Virus record (IMG/VR): IMGVR_UViG_3300037148_000025
Location: 1 to 64,000 of that record
Origin: a virus
Direction: 5' to 3' (one strand)
DNA: 64,000 bases
Shown: positions 28,935 through 36,704 of the stretch, in pieces
Numbering within the stretch: the stretch's first letter is position 1
Layout: every line of letters starts with the position of its first letter
Position numbers and translations under genes: made by a program
Notes under the pieces: generated by a model
Databases searched by the model: none
Told to the model about the DNA's origin: nothing
What the model saw: only the letters and a program-made list of their open reading frames with translations

Positions 28935-29918
28935 AATTAATCGGTTGCCGTTAAATGGTTCTATATCGGTGAACCTCTGCTTAGCAGACAATACCGAGGA
29001 AACTTGAATGAAAGAAAAAACTAAGGCGTATTTAGCAGGATTGTTCGACTCAGAAGGAGATGTGTCTATTAGTAGACATATTTCTAAAGAGAGAACGTAC
29101 GTTGTTAAAGGTAAAGAATATACTTACGAAAATTACACTTCATATGGAGTAAGTTTGGCAGTATATAATACATATTTACCTTTAATGAAATATTTAGTTA
29201 AGCATTTTGGTGGAACATACCGAATGCTACGAAAGGAAACTGAAGTTAGACAAAATGTGTATGCGTGGAAACCGGATGGTTCTAAACATGCACTAAAAGT
29301 TCTAAAATTAGTTTATCCTTATGTTGCAATTAAGAAGAATCAAGTAAATTTATGTATACAATTTTTAGAACTTGAAGGAGAGACAGTTCCAGAAATTAGA
29401 AAAAATTTGTATAATGAATGTTTAATTGCAAATTCAAGTTCCGTAACGACTGACACGAACCATATTGTTAAATGGAAAATTAATCTACAAAATGCTTATT
29501 TCTCCGCGATTTTTGATGGAGAGGGAACAGCAGCGGTATACCACGGTCCTACTATTTGGATTGCTAATTCAAATAAAAGCCTTCTGGAAACAGCAAAGAT
29601 TTTATTTAATGCCAATAATGTAACTGGCGGATATAGAAAAAATGCAAAATCAGATAGGTTACCTGAGTATAGAGTTTGCGTTCCTGTAGAGCAAATGGAA
29701 AAGTTTATTTTAAGAATACTCCCGTATTCTACAATAAAGCATGAACAACTTCTTTTGGTACTTGAAGCTTTAAGGGGGGTTTCAAAGGAACGGAAGAAGA
29801 AAATTCAAGATAAACTTTTTATGATTAAACATCCATTGTCAATAAAGATACAGTCTGGACTCACAAGTGATTGTGAGAATTCTCTAACAGAGATGTTAGA
29901 AGATAATAACAATATCAC
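28935..29918 (+). ncRNA. Group I intron 2 with homing endonuclease
   Basis: 984 nt. P1: exon ACGGCGAUU pairs with GGTTGCCGT. It shares with intron 1 the core CTATATCGGTG plus GCAGACAATACCGAGGAA. P6: CTTGAAT (just at the ORF start) pairs with ATTCAAG (near 29808), so the ORF is inside P6. S element AAGATACAGTC, P9 CTCAC/GTGAG and TCTAACA-GAGA-TGTTAGA follow. The P7 5' strand is not clear. The end by frame is C, not G. Confidence 0.75.
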
Positions 29919-29931
29919 GACAATACTGTAG
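29008..29931 (+). CDS. LAGLIDADG homing endonuclease in intron 2
   Basis: 307 residues with two motifs, YLAGLFDSEGDV (near 8) and YFSAIFDGEGTA (near 168), so a single-chain enzyme. It would cut intronless capsid alleles; a maturase role is also possible. The reading frame runs through the 3' intron core and stops 13 bases into exon 3. Confidence 0.93.
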   Translation: MKEKTKAYLAGLFDSEGDVSISRHISKERTYVVKGKEYTYENYTSYGVSLAVYNTYLPLMKYLVKHFGGTYRMLRKETEVRQNVYAWKPDGSKHALKVLKLVYPYVAIKKNQVNLCIQFLELEGETVPEIRKNLYNECLIANSSSVTTDTNHIVKWKINLQNAYFSAIFDGEGTAAVYHGPTIWIANSNKSLLETAKILFNANNVTGGYRKNAKSDRLPEYRVCVPVEQMEKFILRILPYSTIKHEQLLLVLEALRGVSKERKKKIQDKLFMIKHPLSIKIQSGLTSDCENSLTEMLEDNNNITTIL

Positions 29932-30650
29932 AAAACGTAGCACGTGAACTTGCATATCGTCTTGGCGAATCGCTGAGCGGCCTTGTTCGCGCAACGGCTG
30001 ACGGTGCGGCAGCGGTTGATACAAGCGTTCTTACAAAGCTTGCAGCAGGCGCATCACCATCAACCGTATTTACAGCACTGAGTCTTGATCAGATTCGTAA
30101 TGCTGTGCAGAGTCTTGCAGGTCGTTCAGTTCGTCCGTTTGACGAAGCAAGCAAGACATTTGTAGGTGTAATTCACCCATTTGCTCTGGGCGATGTTCTA
30201 GCTGACGCTACTAATAACTCACCTATCGACATCTTGAAGCACACTCCAGTTGGTCTAGCACGTATGGAAGACCTTATTTCTGTTGATTTGACAGAAATGA
30301 TTGAACTTCCTTCAACTGGTGTTCGTTTCTTCCAGACTAACCAAGTTACAACCACACCTAGCTACAATTCTGGCGCTGGTGCATCAATCTTTACTGCTCT
30401 TCGTACCTACATCTTCGGACGTGACGGTATCTTTAGCATTAAGCTTGGAGCACAGGGCGACACAGGCTTTGGCGACGGTGAGTGGAGCAATATTAAGTGT
30501 AACGTAGTACAAAATGCTGCACCTAGCGTTGCTGATCCTGAAGGGTTGATCCCCGGATGGACTAGCTATCGTGTACATTTCACGACTTCACTTGGTCCTG
30601 ATACAACAATCAGAATCCGTGAGATTGACGCTGCAAGCGCAATTAGCTAA
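29919..30650 (+). CDS. Major capsid protein, exon 3
   Basis: 244 codons including the stop, beginning DNTVENVARELAYRLG. With exons 1 and 2 the spliced protein is 349 residues, the normal size of a podovirus or related HK97-fold capsid. The C-terminal part (RSVRPFDEASKTFVGVIHP, then PVGLARMEDLISVDL) fits. I use frame and P1/P10 pairing to set the junctions; they are not confirmed by RNA. Confidence 0.8.
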   Translation, partial: DNTVENVARELAYRLGESLSGLVRATADGAAAVDTSVLTKLAAGASPSTVFTALSLDQIRNAVQSLAGRSVRPFDEASKTFVGVIHPFALGDVLADATNNSPIDILKHTPVGLARMEDLISVDLTEMIELPSTGVRFFQTNQVTTTPSYNSGAGASIFTALRTYIFGRDGIFSIKLGAQGDTGFGDGEWSNIKCNVVQNAAPSVADPEGLIPGWTSYRVHFTTSLGPDTTIRIREIDAASAIS

Positions 30651-30669
30651 GGCTAAGTCTAACTAATTA

Positions 30670-30695
30670 TGTGGGAGAGAGAAATTTCTCCCACA
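30670..30695 (+). terminator. Intercistronic hairpin after the capsid gene
   Basis: TGTGGGAGA / TCTCCCACA forms a 9-bp stem. With no T run it may be an attenuator that lets less RNA pass on. Confidence 0.5.
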
Positions 30696-30714
30696 TTATG
30701 AAATAGGAGAAAAA

Positions 30715-31701
30715 ATGGGAAACGTACAAGAGTCATATCCGGCTCAAACTACAGGTTTAGGTGTAGCGGCTAAAATCTCTGTTGTAGGTAACTTGGCAGG
30801 TGGAAGTTCAGTTCCGGGATATAACAATGTTGTTCTATCTAAGACTGGTGCTACATATGCTGGAGTAACCTATCCAGAAACATTCCAGCTTAGTCCTAAC
30901 ATTGAAGATGCCGGTGGAAATGAACTTACGCCGGGCACAGCATATGCTTTGACATCTGTTGCAAGTTCTAGTGGTTCTACTGCGGTGTATACAGGAACAA
31001 TTGTAGCAGGAGCTAACGCCCTAGTCGGGAAGACATTCGTTGTTGCAGGTTATGTTGCCGCAGCAAACAATGGAACATTCATCTGTACAGCGAATAATGG
31101 TTCTACCACAATCACGTTGGAGAATGCAAGTGCTACGTCTGCTACAGCGCAGACAGCAACTGCAACTTCTCAGGAAGTTATTGCAGGTAATGTATACGCT
31201 TTAACATCGGCTGCAAATGCTGTTGGTGCTAATACAGTTTACACAGGAACAGTTGTTGCCGCTGCTCACAGTTTGATTGGTGAAACCTTCGTGGTTGCAT
31301 CTTTCGGGACTGCGGCAGATAATGGCACATTTGTTTGTGTGGATAACAACGGAACTACAACTTTAACCCTTGCAAACGCGAATGGCGCAGCGGAGTCGGC
31401 TCAAACAGCGACTGCTACGCAGCAAGTAGCTGTAGGCGAGTATTCACTTACATATGTTGTATATGATTTTAAGACAACTAGCACAGGGACAGACAGCCCC
31501 TCAAGCACACCTGAAGCAATTGTATCAGTTAGTGCAAACGGTCTTTTGACTGCTCTTTATCCGGGCGGGAGTGTGGTAGAAGTATCATACCCAACTTTTG
31601 ATAATGAGTCTGGTGTAACCGGGGCAGCATCAGGAAATCCAATGTATAACTTGCCGAAAGACAAGATTTACGCAGAGGTTTCGGTAACCGTATTACCGTA
31701 A
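30715..31701 (+). CDS. Putative decoration protein with repeat and Ig-like domains
   Basis: 328 residues. Two tandem ~75-residue modules have the pattern VYTG-x-I-V ... NNGTFICTANNGSTTITL; the same module occurs in 38221 and 43327. The C-terminal part (IVSVSANGLLTALYPGGSVV) is a bacterial Ig-like (Big2) fold. Directly after the capsid, it is likely a head decoration or fibre. Confidence 0.65.
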   Translation: MGNVQESYPAQTTGLGVAAKISVVGNLAGGSSVPGYNNVVLSKTGATYAGVTYPETFQLSPNIEDAGGNELTPGTAYALTSVASSSGSTAVYTGTIVAGANALVGKTFVVAGYVAAANNGTFICTANNGSTTITLENASATSATAQTATATSQEVIAGNVYALTSAANAVGANTVYTGTVVAAAHSLIGETFVVASFGTAADNGTFVCVDNNGTTTLTLANANGAAESAQTATATQQVAVGEYSLTYVVYDFKTTSTGTDSPSSTPEAIVSVSANGLLTALYPGGSVVEVSYPTFDNESGVTGAASGNPMYNLPKDKIYAEVSVTVLP

Positions 31702-31724
31702 TCGTTCTAATACTGGAGGGTATT

Positions 31725-32000
31725 ATGATGACACAAAATGATGACGTAGACAATATGGAAGTTCTACGTCATCACAATCGAGCACTGCGCAATGTTAACA
31801 AAAGCTTGCGCAGTGGTCAGAAAAGTTCTCAGGAACATTCAGATGAGTTGTTTTTGGAACTGTGCAAGTCGGAAACAGACAGTCAGATTGCGATGGAAAA
31901 AATCAGAGCGTTTGGCGGGATAGAATGCGGCTCTGGTGATTATAGTTTTATAGTCGATAAGTGCCTACAAGCCTTAAGCGCCATAGACCAAAGCAAATAA
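31725..32000 (+). CDS. Hypothetical helical protein
   Basis: 91 residues, charged helices (HHNRALRNVNKSLRSGQK); CTGGAGGG precedes the ATG. No family is recognised. Confidence 0.55.
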   Translation: MMTQNDDVDNMEVLRHHNRALRNVNKSLRSGQKSSQEHSDELFLELCKSETDSQIAMEKIRAFGGIECGSGDYSFIVDKCLQALSAIDQSK

Positions 32001-32026
32001 TCACAGGAAGTTCTTTAGGAGATAGC

Positions 32027-32212
32027 ATGGCCGGTGAAGGAACTAACTACTTTAATAAAAAGGTTGCACAGTATGAGCCGGTTGTATCTGCGGCTCAGCA
32101 AGCAACCGCAAAACTTGCAGCGGCAAAACAGGGACTTTCTTTGTTAGGTAAACCTAACATTACTCAGGCAGAAGCAGAAAGTTTAGTTGCTTTGTACGTT
32201 CAGGCAGAGTAA
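32027..32212 (+). CDS. Small Ala-rich protein
   Basis: 61 residues from ATG at 32027 (AGGAGATAGC upstream). An amphipathic Ala/Gln/Lys helix (VSAAQQATAKLAAAKQG). No family is recognised. Confidence 0.55.
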   Translation: MAGEGTNYFNKKVAQYEPVVSAAQQATAKLAAAKQGLSLLGKPNITQAEAESLVALYVQAE

Positions 32213-32216
32213 AAGA

Positions 32217-32236
32217 CGCGGGGCTTCGGCTCCGCG
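32217..32236 (+). terminator. UUCG-capped hairpin
   Basis: CGCGGGGC-TTCG-GCTCCGCG, an 8-bp stem with a UUCG loop, is followed by AAAGTTTTC. It may be a terminator or RNA-stabilising element. The next 170 bp hold no convincing gene. Confidence 0.6.
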
Positions 32237-32406
32237 CAAAGTTTTCATATATATGAAAAACCATATGATGTGGATTACTGAGTATGGATTAACATATATA
32301 TGCTTGCGGTCACTTAGCCCGCGCAGGCGGTTGACTGCACTGCTTTATTCCAAGGGTCGCGGCCTTTATTTTAGAGCAGACACGTTTTTGCAAGCTGGAG
32401 GGCTTG

Positions 32407-33057
32407 ATGACAATTACACCAGAAGAAGTCCAGAAGCTACAGGGGACACGCCTCGACGCTACGGCACCATGGGACAGCTACAGTGCAGAGTTAGATACTA
32501 AGATGACCCCGGAGTTAGCCGCTCAAGTGGCAGAGTACTCCACAAAGTATTACCAAGATGCTCCATCGAGTAATCAGTCTCAGGAGGTATTGGCAGAGTT
32601 AAAAGAAGGAAATGACGAGAATGCAAAGCAGTATCAGTGGCTGAAACCGGAAGAGTATGCAGATGTCGAAGCCAGAATCGGTAAGGTAATGACTCATGAG
32701 GAGTTCATATATAAACTTAGACGAGCCGGTTTAACATGCTTCTATAAGCAGCATCCACAACCGGACAAAGCTGTTTTGTTTGTGTCGCGCACTGGATTTT
32801 CTGAAGCTGAAGTAGCTTGTTGGGCACAAATCGGGCAGATGCCTGAATTATCGATTATGAACTTCGATCGGTATGGTATACCACTTGCAGAGAGGAGACG
32901 TGGTTGGCGTACTTGCCTTCTACAGCTAATGTTGAAAGAAATGATTACAGAGGAGATGGCAAATCGTATATTTGGTAAACCTCGTAGCGATGCGGCGTTT
33001 GATAGGTATAATGCAACGGTACAGGAGATTAGGAAGATTCACACCGGTGTACAGTAA
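32407..33057 (+). CDS. Hypothetical protein
   Basis: 216 residues from ATG at 32407 (GGAGGG five bases upstream). A helical, charged protein with a C-terminal part (PLAERRRGWRTCLLQLMLK then MANRIFGKP) seen in phage morphogenesis-region proteins. Function is unknown to me. Confidence 0.6.
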   Translation: MTITPEEVQKLQGTRLDATAPWDSYSAELDTKMTPELAAQVAEYSTKYYQDAPSSNQSQEVLAELKEGNDENAKQYQWLKPEEYADVEARIGKVMTHEEFIYKLRRAGLTCFYKQHPQPDKAVLFVSRTGFSEAEVACWAQIGQMPELSIMNFDRYGIPLAERRRGWRTCLLQLMLKEMITEEMANRIFGKPRSDAAFDRYNATVQEIRKIHTGVQ

Positions 33058-33083
33058 TAGATAGAAAAATAGGAGAGGAGACT

Positions 33084-33674
33084 ATGACAAATTTGAATGA
33101 TATTGCGGGAGATGTTTCTACACATTCGGCAGAGACACCAAAGCCTAGCAAGAAAATTGATGCTTTGGATGCGGAACTTAAACAACTTGCATTGGAAAAT
33201 GCAAAGCTTGAACTTCAGGAGAAAACACTTAATTTACAAGACCTTCAAGAGCGCCTTGCTGAGCGTGGGATGAAGCGTGAAAACAGGCTTCAGCGAAGTG
33301 TTATCAATGGTCAAACATTGAAGCAGCTTTCCGCAATCGACAAAGCAACACAGAACCGCTGTAACCACAAGAAAGGCGGAAATGGTGCTCAGGGTGTTGT
33401 AGGCGGAAAGGGGGATGACTCTCAGTACGCCGTACTAAAGCATACGTTTGCTAATGGGGATATGTGGGTTCGCTGTTTACGTTGCGGCAAGACTTGGAAG
33501 CCTCCTGTCAGACGCGCTTATAAGACTGACGAAGCCTATAAGGGAGCATGGGCAGTATATGAGGAAGCTAAGGAATTTCAGACAAGAAATACACCTTCAA
33601 GTGCATATTTGTTCCGCTACTCGGATAATGGAGAGTTTTATAGGGAAGCCACAGAAGCTACAACATTGAAATAA
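33084..33674 (+). CDS. Coiled-coil plus zinc-ribbon protein
   Basis: 196 residues. A Leu/Glu/Gln coiled coil (about 25-62) is followed by C-x-H (CNHKK) and C-L-R-C-G (WVRCLRCGKTW), a zinc ribbon. AGGAGAGGAG precedes ATG. It could bind DNA or protein during assembly. Confidence 0.6.
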   Translation: MTNLNDIAGDVSTHSAETPKPSKKIDALDAELKQLALENAKLELQEKTLNLQDLQERLAERGMKRENRLQRSVINGQTLKQLSAIDKATQNRCNHKKGGNGAQGVVGGKGDDSQYAVLKHTFANGDMWVRCLRCGKTWKPPVRRAYKTDEAYKGAWAVYEEAKEFQTRNTPSSAYLFRYSDNGEFYREATEATTLK

Positions 33675-33686
33675 TAAGGATCAAAC

Positions 33687-35036
33687 ATGGCATCAATAGT
33701 TCAAATACCTTTTGTAACTAGCGCAGGCGGGAACTTCACCTTACCACACACTTTAGGTGTAGTTCCCGGTTCCGTTGTTTTTGAGTTAACCAGTGTAGGA
33801 AGTGTTTGGTTTCAGCCCACACGTTTTGACGCAAACAATCTTTATTTGATAGCATCAGGTGCAGGAGTAACAGGTTATGCTATTGTTTATGCCAGCGGAA
33901 GTCCATTTCTTTCTTCATCTGTTTTTGGAAATTCAACAATCCAGCTTCAAGAAGTTGTAGATGATGCATCTACTTTAGGAGATGTAGCCCCCGCCCTTGC
34001 GACGGGTGGATTTTCTATGTCACCAGCATTATCTATTGCCAATGATGTTATGCAGGCAATTATCAATGGTGGAAATGCAGGTCAAGCATATAACTGGAAG
34101 TGGAATCGTTATAATCTTCCTACATTCCCAGTAAACAGTGTGCAGCAAGACTACTTTATCCCGAATTTGTTTAATATTGGTTGGCTTGAGAGTGCATGGA
34201 TGGTAGATATTAACCAGACATCGGTTCCTAAGCAGAGATTTCCAATTGAGATCGACAGGGACTTGTTGGTAACTAATAACCAAGGTGGATATACGGCCAA
34301 GGTTTCGTGGTTGCCGAACAGTATGTTGATGACAGGAACATGGGGAGCAGCGCCACAAGGACCAACAGCAGGAAATCCAAGCGGTCAGATTACTGTATCC
34401 GGTCCCAGTATGAGCGGGCAGCAGAATCCGGGTCCGGGTGTAATATATACTAATCCTCTTGGAACTTTGCTTACTCCATATAATGCTACGACTGCAATAC
34501 AAGACCCCAATGGAAACTTATGGTGTCTTACAACATATGGAATTTGTGGGAGTGTGGAACCAACGTGGCCTGCCAGTCCTACATATCCTACTTTGCGTAA
34601 TCCAAATTTGCTTTCAACAACGGTAACCGATGGAGGTTGTGTTTGGACAGCAATTAATCCGGTTGGTCAAGGTATCAGGGTTAGTCCTACCCCTCCTCAG
34701 TCTGGGGTAGTATGGGTAATACAAGTTGTTGGGCAAATGGTTGCCCCCAGATTCACCAATCTTACACAATATTTGAACCCTCTGCCCGATAATTTTGAGT
34801 GGGCTTTCAAAAGTGGGTTTTTCGCACAATGTTATAGACGAAATCCCGATCCCAAAGTTAGAGCCAGATTTGCTCAAGAGCAGCAACTATGGCTGGAGTC
34901 CTTAGATAAGGCTGTTAGACAGGCAGATAGGGAACCGGATGATTTCGGATTTTATCCGGGAAATGTAGGGGTTATGGACACAGGTTTTGGAATCAATCAG
35001 ATTACACCCTCACTTCCGTTTGGACCATGGAGTTAG
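33687..35036 (+). CDS. Tail adaptor/tube A-like protein, copy 1
   Basis: 449 residues. The part ANDVMQAIINGG, then NWKWNRYNLPTFPVNSVQQDYFIP and IGWLESAW is paralogous to the next gene and fits T7 gp11-like adaptors in position. An inserted module (DPNGNLWCLTTYGICGSV ... WPAS) is one of several copies in the tail genes. ATAAGGATC precedes ATG. Confidence 0.6.
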   Translation: MASIVQIPFVTSAGGNFTLPHTLGVVPGSVVFELTSVGSVWFQPTRFDANNLYLIASGAGVTGYAIVYASGSPFLSSSVFGNSTIQLQEVVDDASTLGDVAPALATGGFSMSPALSIANDVMQAIINGGNAGQAYNWKWNRYNLPTFPVNSVQQDYFIPNLFNIGWLESAWMVDINQTSVPKQRFPIEIDRDLLVTNNQGGYTAKVSWLPNSMLMTGTWGAAPQGPTAGNPSGQITVSGPSMSGQQNPGPGVIYTNPLGTLLTPYNATTAIQDPNGNLWCLTTYGICGSVEPTWPASPTYPTLRNPNLLSTTVTDGGCVWTAINPVGQGIRVSPTPPQSGVVWVIQVVGQMVAPRFTNLTQYLNPLPDNFEWAFKSGFFAQCYRRNPDPKVRARFAQEQQLWLESLDKAVRQADREPDDFGFYPGNVGVMDTGFGINQITPSLPFGPWS

Positions 35037-35056
35037 TAATTTAGTATAAAAACTAC

Positions 35057-35100
35057 GGGAGACGTCTTGGCATTTCGCCCGTCTCCCATTTTTATTTTTA
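35057..35100 (+). terminator. Rho-independent terminator
   Basis: GGGAGACG / CGTCTCCC (8-bp stem) followed by ATTTTTATTTTTA. Confidence 0.85.
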
Positions 35101-35116
35101 GTTGCACGGAGAGGTT

Positions 35117-36043
35117 ATGGCACTGAGTTCTATAAAATTGATACAGACGCTTGAATGGGCAAAACGCTTTATCTCACAGCGTCCTACAGCATTAGGAAAT
35201 TTCAATGAGCCTGCTGTTAGCAGTGCTAATACAGTTCTTCAGACCATTGTTAGTCCTCCATTCTCGTGGCCGTGGAACCGTGCAGTAACCGGGTTTGTTT
35301 GTGTTCCGGGACAGCAGGATTATACCCTGTTTAACTGGCAAGTTGCTACTAATGTATCAGCAGGAACTGTTACAGTGGACAGCAACGGTAATTCACAGAT
35401 TGTGACCACTGGTGGAGTTACGGGAAGCACTGCTCCAACGTGGAACCCAACCACAGGACAAGTTACGAACGATGGATCAACCGTGGTTTGGATGAATTCT
35501 GGTCCAATCGGTTTGTCCGGGGGGTCTACAACTTATAATTTTGGTTGGATCGAGACGGCATCCATAAAAGCGACTAATCCGAATACTTCAGCCCAAGAGT
35601 GGAAGGAGATCGAAGTTAAGTTGTGTCTTTCCGCTGAATCTGCGAAATCCAGACCACACGATATTTCGGCACAACTATTTGACTCATTGGGGAACGTAAC
35701 TTTCAGACTTATGCCTTGCCCAGATCAGGCATACCCAGTGTCCATCACTATTCAGCAGAAGCCAACATTAATCACAAGTCTTAATGGAACATGGGCACCA
35801 ATTCCAGACTCGTATTCCCATATATATAATTGGGGAATGCTGAGTCTTTTATTTTTGTTCACAGACGATCCCCGCGCTCAGATGGCAGAGCAGAAATTTT
35901 TAGCACATATTTTGAGTTCTAGCCAAGGTTTAACTCAGACACAGTTTAATATTTTCCTGTCTCAATGGCAGACGGTCACAGGGTTGCAGCAGACGCTTCC
36001 GGCGTCTAACCAGCAAGGAATTCAAGGGCGAGGGAGTGTATAA
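35117..36043 (+). CDS. Tail adaptor/tube A-like protein, copy 2
   Basis: 308 residues from ATG at 35117 (GGAGAGGTT upstream). The paralogous core reads ANTVLQTIVSPPFSWPWNR, then VPGQQDYTLF and FGWIETASI. It has an inserted module (VDSNGNSQIVTTGGVTGS) and a C-terminal part, PDSYSHIYNWGMLSLLFLFT, that fits a tail tube protein. The order before the large tail gene agrees with gp11/gp12 of T7. Confidence 0.65.
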   Translation: MALSSIKLIQTLEWAKRFISQRPTALGNFNEPAVSSANTVLQTIVSPPFSWPWNRAVTGFVCVPGQQDYTLFNWQVATNVSAGTVTVDSNGNSQIVTTGGVTGSTAPTWNPTTGQVTNDGSTVVWMNSGPIGLSGGSTTYNFGWIETASIKATNPNTSAQEWKEIEVKLCLSAESAKSRPHDISAQLFDSLGNVTFRLMPCPDQAYPVSITIQQKPTLITSLNGTWAPIPDSYSHIYNWGMLSLLFLFTDDPRAQMAEQKFLAHILSSSQGLTQTQFNIFLSQWQTVTGLQQTLPASNQQGIQGRGSV

Positions 36044-36324
36044 TGTCGCAGGCATCTTTAACTGTCAATACGTTCATAACACCTGATGGAAGTCCTGTTT
36101 CTAATGGGTTTATTCTTATTAGGCTGAGCCAAGATGGGTCTGCATCTGGAGAGCAGATTACAACCCAATTTGTTAGTATTCCTTTGGATGTGAATGGAAC
36201 TATTATTGGAAGCCCTGTGTTTTGGGTGAATGCATACATTAGTCCTTCGGGAACGTATTATATACAGTCGGTTTATTCTGCCACGGGACAGTGTGTCTCT
36301 GGTCCTAATAGAATTACGGTTTAA
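36043..36324 (+). CDS. NGF-L-LSQDG module protein
   Basis: 93 residues: one beta module (DGSPVSNGFILIRLSQDG ... SPSGTYYIQSV ... SGPN), also found at the C-terminus of the propeller protein at 36705. A likely fibre or spike part. Confidence 0.6.
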   Translation: MSQASLTVNTFITPDGSPVSNGFILIRLSQDGSASGEQITTQFVSIPLDVNGTIIGSPVFWVNAYISPSGTYYIQSVYSATGQCVSGPNRITV

Positions 36325-36340
36325 GATTATTGGAGAGATA

Positions 36341-36688
36341 ATGAACTGGAAAAAATGGTTAGTATCAGTTTGGAGCGAAGCGGACGGGACAGGGAGTAGC
36401 TCCCGACTTATAATTTCTTTGCTTGTTTTATTTATTATAACTGTAGGTGTTGGTTTTACCATAGCAGTTCACAAGCACTCCCTAGCAATGAATGATTTTA
36501 ACAGTTTTCTTGTCACTTCTGGGGCTTTTATTGTGACTACTTGTACTCCCTTGTATGCAGTAAATAAGGGAGCAGCAGTCATGAAGGGAAAAACGGATGC
36601 AGCGGCCAGCGTAGCAGCCAATACTTCTAGTGTTCCGGAAGTAAGTGTAATTGCCTCTGGTAATTCCCCTAGTGTGGATGTCAAGTAG
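36341..36688 (+). CDS. Two-helix membrane protein, holin candidate
   Basis: 115 residues from ATG at 36341 (TTGGAGAGAT upstream). Two transmembrane helices (LIISLLVLFIITVGVGFTI; FLVTSGAFIVTTCTPLYAV) and a charged tail fit a class II holin, though it lies among tail genes and not with a lysin. Confidence 0.55.
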   Translation: MNWKKWLVSVWSEADGTGSSSRLIISLLVLFIITVGVGFTIAVHKHSLAMNDFNSFLVTSGAFIVTTCTPLYAVNKGAAVMKGKTDAAASVAANTSSVPEVSVIASGNSPSVDVK

Positions 36689-36704
36689 TTAAAAGGATGT
36701 AATT

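Noticed and set aside
28539-28940. Short frames starting at 28515 and 28743 as separate genes
   Set aside because: They are pieces of intron 1 and capsid exon 2; exon 2 aligns in frame with exons 1 and 3.
32187-32501. 104-codon plus-strand frame and a shorter one at 32252
   Set aside because: It overlaps two better genes and a hairpin and lacks a ribosome site; composition is Arg-rich as in shadow frames.
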